Source of the DNA: Eubacteriaceae bacterium
Lineage (GTDB): Bacteria > Bacillota > Clostridia > Eubacteriales > Alkalibacteraceae
Reading direction: 5' to 3'
NCBI GenBank assembly: GCA_003446375.1
Contig: DMAW01000166.1
Coordinates: 1 to 10,727 of the forward strand
DNA length: 10,727 nt
The first letter of the stretch is position 1. Each line of letters begins with the position of its first letter. The position numbers and the translations under genes are program-made. Under the pieces are notes generated by a model, which saw nothing but the letters and a program-made list of their open reading frames with translations, made no database searches and had not been told where the DNA came from. Below are positions 1 through 6,471 of the stretch, one piece after another.

Positions 1-30
1 AAGCACATGGGTGAATAACCCGATGTGCTT
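1..30 (-). terminator. Stem-loop terminator of the hsp20 gene
   Basis: AAGCACAT at 1-8 pairs perfectly with ATGTGCTT at 23-30, and GGG (9-11) can pair with CCC (19-21) around a short loop. The hairpin begins 10 nt past the hsp20 stop codon in the minus-strand direction. The U-tract expected on that strand would lie to the left of position 1, outside the window, so the call rests on hairpin and position. On the plus strand the hairpin is followed by a T-rich stretch, so it may be bidirectional. Confidence 0.6.
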
Positions 31-39
31 TATTTTGCC

Positions 40-489
40 TTATTCAACATCAATTGTAATGCTGTTGTTTGGCTTTTCTTCTTTAGGAACTACAACTTTA
101 AGTAAACCATTTTCCAGTTTTGCTTTAATACCATCTGGCTTGGCATCTTCCAAATAAATTGAACGACTCATAGAACTATAACGTCTCTCTCTGTGGATGA
201 AATTCTTTTTCTTTGATTCACTGTTTTCATCCATAGTAATAGAAATCATAAGTTTTCCATCGTTAAGTTCAACATTGATGTCTTTTTTATCTATACCTGG
301 CACTTCAGCCTCAATTAGGTATTCATTGCCATTATCTTCGACATCAACTTTGAAAGTGTCATGTGTGAGGGTTCTTCTAAAAGGCCAGTCATTGGAAAAA
401 AAGTCATCAAGTACGTTGTAGAAGTCCTCAAAGCCAGTGTTTGTAGAGATTTCTTTGTTCTTTTTGTTAAAAGGTACTAATCCAGCCAT
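40..489 (-). CDS. hsp20: Small heat-shock protein, Hsp20/alpha-crystallin family
   Basis: This is a 149-aa cytoplasmic ATP-independent chaperone that holds unfolding proteins as an oligomer. The alpha-crystallin domain covers roughly residues 44-140. It has the typical FKVDVEDNGNEYLIEAEVPG opening, the block NGLLKVVVPK (residues 127-136) and a C-terminal I-x-I motif (I144-T-I146) used in oligomer assembly. It resembles clostridial Hsp18. Start choice: ATG at 489 has AAAAGGAG 9 nt upstream (499-506). A longer reading from a TTG at 498 would overlap that ribosome binding site and is unlikely. It is a single-gene unit transcribed away from the island, with its own promoter and CIRCE operator, so HrcA control is expected. 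It probably belongs to the host chromosome and not to the accessory cargo. Confidence 0.95.
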   Translation of the reverse strand: MAGLVPFNKKNKEISTNTGFEDFYNVLDDFFSNDWPFRRTLTHDTFKVDVEDNGNEYLIEAEVPGIDKKDINVELNDGKLMISITMDENSESKKKNFIHRERRYSSMSRSIYLEDAKPDGIKAKLENGLLKVVVPKEEKPNNSITIDVE

Positions 490-520
490 AAATAACAACT
501 CCTTTTCAATTTATTTTTTG

Positions 521-547
521 TTAGCACTCTCGATTGTTGAGTGCTAA
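521..547 (-). promoter_or_regulatory. CIRCE operator (HrcA binding site)
   Basis: The sequence is a perfect TTAGCACTC-N9-GAGTGCTAA inverted repeat, the canonical CIRCE element bound by the heat-shock repressor HrcA. It lies 32 nt upstream of the hsp20 start and just downstream of the -10 box, so it covers the expected transcription start. This predicts repression at normal temperature and release on heat shock. CIRCE is classically found at groESL and dnaK operons; use at a lone hsp20 gene also occurs in clostridia. Confidence 0.95.
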
Positions 548-549
548 TT

Positions 550-580
550 ATTATATAACACAGAATGTTCCACTTGTCAA
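550..580 (-). promoter_or_regulatory. Sigma-A promoter of hsp20
   Basis: On the minus strand a perfect -35 TTGACA (575-580) is followed after 17 bp by TATATA (552-557). An overlapping TATAAT (550-555) would give a 19-bp spacer. The expected start point falls inside the CIRCE operator, consistent with HrcA repression. Confidence 0.8.
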
Positions 581-616
581 TATATTTTTGAGAATTTTTT
601 TATTTAAATTTGACTT

Positions 617-695
617 TGATATTTTTCCATAAACGAGAGTCAATCTTGGATATGTTTCCATTTACGAGCGTGGATATGTTCCTAAGTTCGAGAGT
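617..695 (+). repeat. Three 24-bp direct repeats, probable insertion-sequence end
   Basis: Units at 617-640, 648-671 and 672-695 share the pattern GGATATGTTTCC-N5-CGAGAGT with a few mismatches each. The last two are in direct tandem and the first is 7 bp away. A single further copy of the core lies at 8706-8727. Multiple short subterminal repeats are typical of IS21-family ends, so this may be an orphan IS21-like end. No istA or istB gene is present and the family assignment is from memory of end structure only. Confidence 0.45.
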
Positions 696-697
696 AG

Positions 698-877
698 GTA
701 AAAATAGAACTAAAACGCCGTTTTGACAGCTATCAAGACCTCTCAAAACACGTGGAGACGATTGTACTTCTTTCCCACAAAAAAGCGGACACACATATCA
801 ACGTCAATGTGGAGTTTGGTGAGGGTGAAGGGGAAATCTCAGTAAAAAAGATTGCTCAGAAAGTAGAATTGATATAA
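698..877 (+). pseudogene. Remnant of an RlmD/RumA-type 23S rRNA methyltransferase
   Basis: A 59-codon open frame with no start codon or ribosome binding site ends at TAA 875-877. It reads ...HVETIVLLSHKKADTHINV..., then VEFGEGEGEISVKKIAQK. The HVETxVLLS block is the hallmark C-terminal motif of 23S rRNA (uracil-5)-methyltransferases of the RlmD/RumA/TrmA group. The following VEFGEGEG segment resembles the atypical C-terminal extension of a clostridial subfamily. The S-adenosylmethionine-binding and catalytic parts are missing. The frame begins right at the end of the 24-bp repeats, so an insertion probably removed the 5' part. It is not functional as a methyltransferase. Confidence 0.6.
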
Positions 878-901
878 ATATTTAGATTGATTAATATTTA
901 T
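874..901. repeat. AT-rich perfect inverted repeat
   Basis: ATAAATATT (874-882) and AATATTTAT (893-901) are perfect 9-bp arms around a 10-bp spacer, overlapping the stop codon of the methyltransferase remnant. It has no G+C and no following T-tract, so it is a poor terminator. It could be a protein-binding site or chance in AT-rich DNA. Confidence 0.3.
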
Positions 902-990
902 AGGAGTTTTTAATAAAATCGTTTAGTACTAGAGGCTAAGTATGAGTCAATTAGATGGCACATAAACGTAGCCGTTTTCATGTCCGTATC

Positions 991-1039
991 TTGACAAAAT
1001 CACAGAAATCAGTGCAATAGTATTATTAACAACGTTGTT
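991..1039 (+). promoter_or_regulatory. Candidate promoter/operator region of the defence gene train
   Basis: A perfect -35 TTGACA is at 991-996. No good -10 box lies 16-18 bp downstream; TATTAT at 1021-1026 is well formed but 24 bp away, so the promoter call is weak. A perfect 12-bp palindrome, AACAACGTTGTT, sits at 1028-1039, 12 nt before the AGGAGG ribosome binding site (1052-1057) of the first gene. Its position suits an operator. No regulator gene with a recognisable helix-turn-helix is adjacent. Confidence 0.35.
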
Positions 1040-1063
1040 GTTGCGATTGTCAGGAGGATGGAC

Positions 1064-1306
1064 ATGTACGATGTCAATGAATTATTAGAATTTGCACTGA
1101 AGGAAACTGAAAATCTAAATGACGGTGAAGTCTTTCTCGTGAAAGAATTGTTCAAAGGTTATGAGTGGAATCGGATACCACGCAAGGATAGGATATTGCT
1201 TGGGACGCTGTTTCTTAACCATATCAACAGGAAAGCTGGAAGGATACAGCCGATTGAGAAAACTACTTCTGGGCAGCAGAAGTATAGGATGCAGTTAGAT
1301 AAATAA
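1064..1306 (+). CDS. Small DUF1413-like protein, possible middle component
   Basis: The product is a soluble 80-aa protein without signal peptide or membrane segment. It resembles the DUF1413 family, with the segments EVFLVKELFKGYEWNRIPR and LLGTLFLNHI characteristic of these small proteins of unknown function; they may adopt a winged-helix-like fold. Start choice: AGGAGG at 1052-1057 directly abuts an ATG at 1058, which leaves no spacer, whereas ATG 1064 has 6 nt spacing, so the protein begins MYDVNELLEF. It is the first gene of the plus-strand train, 36 nt before the nuclease gene. By analogy with small subunits in Lamassu and ABC-three-component systems it could bridge or regulate the ATPase and nuclease. 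That role is inference; family membership is from remembered sequence similarity. Confidence 0.75.
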   Translation: MYDVNELLEFALKETENLNDGEVFLVKELFKGYEWNRIPRKDRILLGTLFLNHINRKAGRIQPIEKTTSGQQKYRMQLDK

Positions 1307-1342
1307 GAAATAGTTATTTGTCTGACGGGAAGGAGGTTTCCA

Positions 1343-2350
1343 ATGTCAAGAAGCAAACGTGCTCATGCTGTTATGTTTGGGTTTGATTTTCAAGTAAATG
1401 CAGCGATTGTACTCATGATTGAAAATATCGAAGATTTAAAATCATTGCGCTTGGAAGGGAATTATGAAGACATCTCTCTTGAGTTGGAAAATAATCAATA
1501 TATTCTAGCTCAGGCAAAGTCTGTTGAACAGAGCAGTACCGATTTCAGAAATGTCCGCAAAAATTTAAAAAAATCTCTAACATCGTTATCTGAAGGCAAC
1601 AATAAGGTTGATGCACAACAATTGATAATGATTACAAATTCGCCGAATCCGATGAACGAGACAGCATCACGAAATCTTTTTTTAGGTGTTGCTCATCGCG
1701 GCTTCTCTTCCCTACCAATATCGTCACAAAAACTGATAGAAGGTTATCTCAGTGGTATCAATCAGCCGCTGAGTACTGATAAATTTATGATTCAAGTGTT
1801 ACCGTTTGAAACCGATGATGATATTGAACGTTATAAAATGGTTAAGCAAGCTGTTGATGATTTTATTGGTGATTTGAATTTAAATGTCCCCGGTTTAGGG
1901 AAAAAGCTACTTAGTATTTGGCATGAAGAAGTCTTTAAAAATGGGACCAAAAAGGATGCGGCAATACAACTGAAGAAAAAAGACGTGGTTTGGCCTATAA
2001 TGCTCATAGCAACTGATGTTGAGCGATGTGATGACGCCTTTGCGGACATTTTTGATTCTAGTGCTTATGATGAGATTGTTCATCAATACAAAGAAACAAT
2101 TGAATCATGTTGCGAACGTTGTGAATTTTTTATTAAAGTGCTCTGTGATTACAACGAATACAAGTGTTCTAAAAAACCCGTAGAGAAGTGCTTGGAGTTT
2201 GCCATTAACCAGTGGGAAAATTATCTTTCTGAATTTGAATTGGGCAGCATTGATGATGAAACCAAGAAGGGGTTAATACAAATAGTTCTTTATAATATAG
2301 TGCGTAACAGAATTAAAATCGATAGAATTAAGAAGGGGGTGAAACTGTGA
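1343..2350 (+). CDS. Cap4/DUF4297-like PD-(D/E)xK nuclease, putative defence effector
   Basis: The product is 335 aa and soluble. The N-terminal 60 residues fit the restriction-endonuclease-like module of the Cap4/DUF4297 dsDNA nuclease group: a GFDFQVNAAI helix (residues 13-22, as in the G-x-x-F-Q-x-x-x-A signature), then E38...E42-D43, and a strand ending Q57-A-K59 (the QxK form of the D/ExK motif). D43 and K59 are the likely metal and catalytic residues. The remaining roughly 270 residues are helical, cysteine-containing and unrecognised, and may be the interface with the partner ATPase. ATG 1343 has AAGGAGGT at 1330-1337. The stop overlaps the GTG start of the ATPase gene by 4 nt (GTGA), implying translational coupling and a complex. 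Known relatives act by cutting DNA when a partner senses invasion; that function here is inferred. Confidence 0.75.
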   Translation: MSRSKRAHAVMFGFDFQVNAAIVLMIENIEDLKSLRLEGNYEDISLELENNQYILAQAKSVEQSSTDFRNVRKNLKKSLTSLSEGNNKVDAQQLIMITNSPNPMNETASRNLFLGVAHRGFSSLPISSQKLIEGYLSGINQPLSTDKFMIQVLPFETDDDIERYKMVKQAVDDFIGDLNLNVPGLGKKLLSIWHEEVFKNGTKKDAAIQLKKKDVVWPIMLIATDVERCDDAFADIFDSSAYDEIVHQYKETIESCCERCEFFIKVLCDYNEYKCSKKPVEKCLEFAINQWENYLSEFELGSIDDETKKGLIQIVLYNIVRNRIKIDRIKKGVKL

Positions 2351-3798
2351 TATTCAAATCAATTCGATTAAAAGAGGGTCTTTTTGAACGAACAATCATT
2401 TTCGAGCGAGGTGCGAATCTCATTCACAGCACCCAAAATAGTTGTGGTAAAACTACTCTCTTGCGTTTTATGCTGTATGCCCTCGGATACAACATACCAA
2501 ACACACGAAAAATAAAGTTCAGTCAATGTGAAGTTGAGTTGGTTATCGAGTGTGAAGCAAATGGTAGAATTTCATTGTTTAGAGATGGCGATATTTCAGT
2601 TGAAGCAACCATAGATTCCCAAAAGCAAACCTTTGTGCTTCCTGAGCAACAGAATGCACTGCATAAAATGGTGTTTGGAACAGATAATGCGGATATTCTC
2701 AATAATCTTTTGGGGGTGTTTTATGTTGATCAAGAGAAGGGATGGACCTTACTAAACCGTGGTGTTGTAATTGGAAGTATCCGTTTTAATATTGAGGAAT
2801 TAATCCGTGGTCTTTCCGGAATTGATTGTTCAGAATTGATAAAACAAGAGTCACAGTTATCAAAAGAACTAGCAAAGTACCGCCAGATGTTTAGTGTTGC
2901 ACAGTACAGAGAAACGTTAGAAGAATCTTCTGGCGAGCTTGTTTCTGATGGTTACGAGGAAGAAACAGATGCTGCACTTAACCAACTACTCTTGCAGCAA
3001 AGTCGACTGAAAGCTGAATTACGAAGAATCGACAGTACATTGTCTGATAATAAACGTTTTAGAAAATTCGTTGCTGAGATGAAGCTACTTGTTCAATCTC
3101 CTGAAGGCATGACTTTTCCTGTAACTGAGGACAATATTGTCGGATTGAATGATGCCATAGATTTATTAATAACAAAGCGGAAGTTTGTTTCTACCGAATT
3201 TGCATCGGTATCCAGCAAAATTGAAAATCTTGAAAAAGAAAAGAATCAAGAATATGAACAGTTGGAGTTTTATAAGTCGGCTAGTCAGTTAGAGGTATTC
3301 GATAAAAGGATATCAAGGATGCCGATGAACCCCATAGCAATTAAGCAAGAGATTAAGAGGTTAGAAAAAGAAGTGAAGTCTATTCGAGATGAAATCAGTA
3401 GAACTACAAAAAGTAGCAACAATGTGACTACGGCAATTTCACAAAACATAATACAATATGCAACAGAATTAGGGCTAGGCGATAAAGACTCTATCCCTCT
3501 GACCTATCTTTTTACCTCAAACTTGAAGGAACTGTCAGGTGCGGTTCTGCACAAGACTGCTTTTGCATTCAGACTTGCGTACATTATTGCAATTGAGAAA
3601 ATTCTTGAAATTAAACTACCAATTATCCTTGATTCACCGAGCGGAAAAGAGGTAGACCAGTCCAACATCAAACTCATGATGGACATTTTAAAACGTGACT
3701 TCGCAGATCATCAAATTATTATTGCATCGATTTTTCATTATGATTTTGATGATATAAATATTATAGAGATTAGAGAGCGATTAATTGAAATGAATTAG
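2347..3798 (+). CDS. SMC/ABC-type ATPase, sensor subunit partner of the nuclease
   Basis: The product is 483 aa. The N-terminal half-site has a variant Walker A, STQNSCGKTT (residues 28-37), in which the usual first glycine is serine. A helical, coiled-coil-like middle spans about residues 160-355 and contains no CxxC zinc hook. The C-terminal half-site has a degenerate ABC signature, LSGAVLHKTAFAF, and a Walker B IILDSPSGKEVD with D429. The arm is much shorter than in Rad50 or full SMC proteins. This layout matches the short SMC-like ATPases of Lamassu/ABC-three-component defence loci and related AAA ATPases. GTG start at 2347 overlaps the nuclease stop and is preceded by an AAGGGGGTG-type ribosome binding site. 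It probably uses ATP binding to sense foreign or damaged DNA and license the nuclease; this is inferred from family and gene order. Confidence 0.8.
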   Translation: MIFKSIRLKEGLFERTIIFERGANLIHSTQNSCGKTTLLRFMLYALGYNIPNTRKIKFSQCEVELVIECEANGRISLFRDGDISVEATIDSQKQTFVLPEQQNALHKMVFGTDNADILNNLLGVFYVDQEKGWTLLNRGVVIGSIRFNIEELIRGLSGIDCSELIKQESQLSKELAKYRQMFSVAQYRETLEESSGELVSDGYEEETDAALNQLLLQQSRLKAELRRIDSTLSDNKRFRKFVAEMKLLVQSPEGMTFPVTEDNIVGLNDAIDLLITKRKFVSTEFASVSSKIENLEKEKNQEYEQLEFYKSASQLEVFDKRISRMPMNPIAIKQEIKRLEKEVKSIRDEISRTTKSSNNVTTAISQNIIQYATELGLGDKDSIPLTYLFTSNLKELSGAVLHKTAFAFRLAYIIAIEKILEIKLPIILDSPSGKEVDQSNIKLMMDILKRDFADHQIIIASIFHYDFDDINIIEIRERLIEMN

Positions 3799-3860
3799 AC
3801 AGATAGTAGTGATTAAATTTCTTTTTAGATATGCTAAGGGTAATTGATGGGAGGCTTCCG

Positions 3861-5621
3861 ATGAAAACAGTAGTAAAATTTTTAACAATAAACAACGTCC
3901 AGCCTTTGGACGACCTTTTTACATATATGGAAAATGTAGTAATCGAATTGCTTGAGAATGGATTGATAACAAAAGTGATAGTTGGTCAAACTACTTTAGA
4001 TTTTGGAGAAAGCTCTCCGATTGATGAAATTGCGGATAATGTTTTTGCGGTGGAATTTGTTTATTCAAAAGAAAACGTTAATACTCATTGGCAATTAATA
4101 TTTGAGTTCGGAACATTTAGCTCGTCAAAACAATTAGAAATAACTATAAGCTCTGATGATTACAGAATAAAAATTGATAATAATTATTTAGAGCAACTAA
4201 AGCTTGCAATAAAAACATCAATTAAAGATGATTGGAAAGAAATTGTCTGGCTAATGGATAAAGATTCCGAAATGCTATCAATTGAACTTTATCCCTCTAT
4301 ATATCGTGTCGAAAACTTGGCACGTCAGCTGATAAACGAAATAATGACCAAAGAGTATGGTATAGAATGGTGGGAGGTTTACGTTCCTATTCAGATAAAA
4401 AAGAAACATCGTGCTCGAATGAGTGGGTACAAATCTACTGTTCCGGGATTCACAAATGTTAACGAGCGATTAATGTCTATTGACATTGGTGACTTAATCT
4501 CTATTTTTACTTTGAAAGAAAAAAAGTGGGTGCCCGTTTTTGATGGAGAAATAAGCCATTTCCTAAATGACCATTCAGAGATGAAGCTGGAAAAAGTCCG
4601 GGAGATATTAGTTGGACAAATGGAAACAACAAGAGATTTGTGGACAGAGCAATTCTCAAAGTATTTGTCTGATGGTTTCATTGAGTATCTAAAGGAATTT
4701 GAGTTAAATCGTAATCATGTTGTTCATAACAAACTGATTGATCGAACTGCTTACATTTCCATTTTGCGCTCCATTCAAAATGTAGAAAAAGAATTGAAAG
4801 ATGGGTTGCATAAAGTATCGGAAACCGTTATTTCTACCGAACAGCGTAAAGCAATAGCTGAACAGGTAGAAATGGAACGTGAAGAACAAGAAGCGGCGCT
4901 TCATGATATTATGGAATCAGAAGCTGGTGTTGAGATTCGCAGTGTTGAAGAAATAATTGAATTGTACGATGAACATTTATATGAATTTTATACGGAATTT
5001 CAGTCTAACTTAAGATTCCGCAATGACATTGAAATTGGAGACTACCAAAATATCGCTAGTTCTGAAGACACGGGTGTTTTGTTTGAGGTTAAATATAAGA
5101 TCGAAGATGAAACCGCCAAAGTAAGTTATGAACTTGAATCGATAATTGATTCTCAAGGTGCGGAAAGCACTGTGAGTATTTCAATCCAAATAGGTGAAGA
5201 AAACTACTCTAAGTTTATAAGATATGTAAACGGAGAAGCCTCTTTTAACTCATATCAAGGAAACTATATGCCAGAAACACAGGATGAGTTTAATATGTCA
5301 GATTTAGAAGAACTGATGGAAGGACTCGTAGAATTTCTTGATGAACACTTTGAGAACAAGCGTGAAAGTATTGATTCAGAAATGTATTCAATTATAAAAG
5401 ATGGCGGAAGTAGCCCAGTAGCCGACATCCCTTGTTGGGGATGCGGTGAAGATTATATTTGTGTTGATGAGAACTATGGGGATTGGGGACAGTGTTTAAA
5501 TTGTGGAGAAATAAATGAAATTGCAGTTTGTTCCAGATGTGAGTGTTATTTTGAAGGTGAATCAAATGGAGATGAACCTGTTTTCTGTGAAAACTGTCTT
5601 GATCACTTTGAAAAAGAATAA
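3861..5621 (+). CDS. HEPN-domain protein with twin C-terminal zinc ribbons
   Basis: The product is 586 aa and acidic. Residues about 140-310 resemble Swt1-type HEPN domains: a helix with NEIMTKEYGIEWWE, then SIDIGDLISIF, and near the end the R284-N-H-V-V-H289 motif, the R-N-x3-H ribonuclease signature of HEPN proteins. Residues about 310-350 form a charged helix. The C-terminus carries two Cys4 clusters: CWGC (525-528) with CLNC (545-548), and CSRC (557-560) with CENC (576-579). Start choice: ATG 3861 has GGGAGG 6 nt upstream; the earlier in-frame ATG at 3831 has no ribosome binding site. It lies 62 nt after the ATPase gene with no visible terminator between. HEPN proteins with this motif often act as RNA-cleaving effectors in phage defence, and zinc ribbons suggest nucleic-acid binding. 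The substrate is unknown. Confidence 0.7.
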   Translation: MKTVVKFLTINNVQPLDDLFTYMENVVIELLENGLITKVIVGQTTLDFGESSPIDEIADNVFAVEFVYSKENVNTHWQLIFEFGTFSSSKQLEITISSDDYRIKIDNNYLEQLKLAIKTSIKDDWKEIVWLMDKDSEMLSIELYPSIYRVENLARQLINEIMTKEYGIEWWEVYVPIQIKKKHRARMSGYKSTVPGFTNVNERLMSIDIGDLISIFTLKEKKWVPVFDGEISHFLNDHSEMKLEKVREILVGQMETTRDLWTEQFSKYLSDGFIEYLKEFELNRNHVVHNKLIDRTAYISILRSIQNVEKELKDGLHKVSETVISTEQRKAIAEQVEMEREEQEAALHDIMESEAGVEIRSVEEIIELYDEHLYEFYTEFQSNLRFRNDIEIGDYQNIASSEDTGVLFEVKYKIEDETAKVSYELESIIDSQGAESTVSISIQIGEENYSKFIRYVNGEASFNSYQGNYMPETQDEFNMSDLEELMEGLVEFLDEHFENKRESIDSEMYSIIKDGGSSPVADIPCWGCGEDYICVDENYGDWGQCLNCGEINEIAVCSRCECYFEGESNGDEPVFCENCLDHFEKE

Positions 5622-5698
5622 GAGAGATTAGAAACATTTTGTGCTGATTTTAGATAATGGTTATTATTGAAATTCGTATATGAGGATGGTGGTACAGT

Positions 5699-6322
5699 AT
5701 GATGGAAATATCAAATGACTTTTATGTCAAATGTAATTGTTGTAGCCATGTAACCCTGATTGAAACAGATTGTCTGGAATGTAACACCTCAACACATGAG
5801 CGGTCTATGGGAGAAGAAATCGAGTATGACTTTGATGGCGAAATATGTTGCGAAAAATGTGGTACATGGATAAACTTCTGCATAAGAGGCTACGAATATC
5901 CCGTTGGAGTGTTTAATTTTTCGGATTGTGACTGTAATGGAGGAGAATTTGTAAGCGAACCAACGGTGGGAATAAAATATGATTTTGATGATAACTACAG
6001 TGATTATGCATACGATGAATATATTAAAGCTGAATCTATATTAGAATATCATAAAGAACAGATTCGAAATATGACGTCAAGAGAGTTTGAATTTTTTGTA
6101 GGAAGTATATTTGAAAAATTAGGGTTCAATGTTAAAATAACAAAGGCAACGCGAGATGGTGGTCATGACATTATTGCAACAAAAGCAACTCCAATTCCAT
6201 TTACGTTGATTGTTGAGTGTAAACATTGGGGAGAGAAACATAAGGTAGATGTAAGTGTGATTAGGAGCGAAGAAAAAAGGGGGAAAAAAGGGGGACACTT
6301 CTCAACCAACCATCATAAATGA
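5699..6322 (+). CDS. Zinc-ribbon plus Mrr-like endonuclease, 3' end lost to RAYT element
   Basis: Residues 1-80 are rich in cysteine pairs (C12, C14, C15, C25, C28, C50, C51, C54, C61, C77, C79), consistent with one or two zinc ribbons. Residues about 122-190 are an Mrr-type restriction endonuclease domain: MTSREFEFFVGSIFEKLGF, then TRDGGHDIIA with D157, then VECK with E173 and K175, then VDVSVIRS. In intact Mrr domains the VIRS segment is followed by further strands and helices (typically VIRxLxG...). Here homology stops at residue 190 (nt 6268) and the frame runs through a GA-rich tract into the left end of the RAYT element, ending at 6322. The catalytic residues survive but the fold is truncated, so it is probably inactive. 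It follows the HEPN gene after 77 nt and shares its zinc-ribbon and acidic style, suggesting a functional pair. Confidence 0.75.
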   Translation: MMEISNDFYVKCNCCSHVTLIETDCLECNTSTHERSMGEEIEYDFDGEICCEKCGTWINFCIRGYEYPVGVFNFSDCDCNGGEFVSEPTVGIKYDFDDNYSDYAYDEYIKAESILEYHKEQIRNMTSREFEFFVGSIFEKLGFNVKITKATRDGGHDIIATKATPIPFTLIVECKHWGEKHKVDVSVIRSEEKRGKKGGHFSTNHHK

Positions 6323-6471
6323 CATTAACGGTGTATAAAAACATCCTTGATTTTTGCTCTTGTGGTTAATAATTAATCATAGTGGGTTATAAAAAGGTAA
6401 TAAACATAAAACAATCACAACAAAACCAGTCCACCGCATGGAGGATTGCAAAAATTGATTTTTAATTGTCC
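6323..6471. other. Left non-coding flank of RAYT element copy 1
   Basis: There is no gene here. The stretch is the 3' flank of the RAYT gene and is closely matched in element copy 2 (8837-8984), most strongly from the AATCACAAC region to the stop codon. It contains the imperfect hairpin TCCACCGCATGGA (6430-6442), conserved in both copies, which may be part of the element end recognised by the transposase. The equivalent of the AAGGGTG...CACCCTT stem of copy 2 is degraded here. Confidence 0.6.

Noticed and set aside
600..794. Minus-strand open frame of 64 codons
   Set aside because: It covers the 24-bp repeats and the antisense of the methyltransferase remnant, has no ribosome binding site and resembles no protein family.
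874..901. Inverted repeat as a Rho-independent terminator
   Set aside because: The stem has no G or C pairs and no T-tract follows it, so termination is unlikely.
1343..3798. Naming the nuclease-ATPase pair as canonical Lamassu
   Set aside because: The ATPase is short, lacks a zinc hook, and the small partner is DUF1413-like and placed first. The resemblance is to the general class, so a specific name would overreach.
3831..3860. Earlier ATG start for the HEPN gene
   Set aside because: No ribosome binding site precedes 3831, whereas GGGAGG stands 6 nt before ATG 3861.
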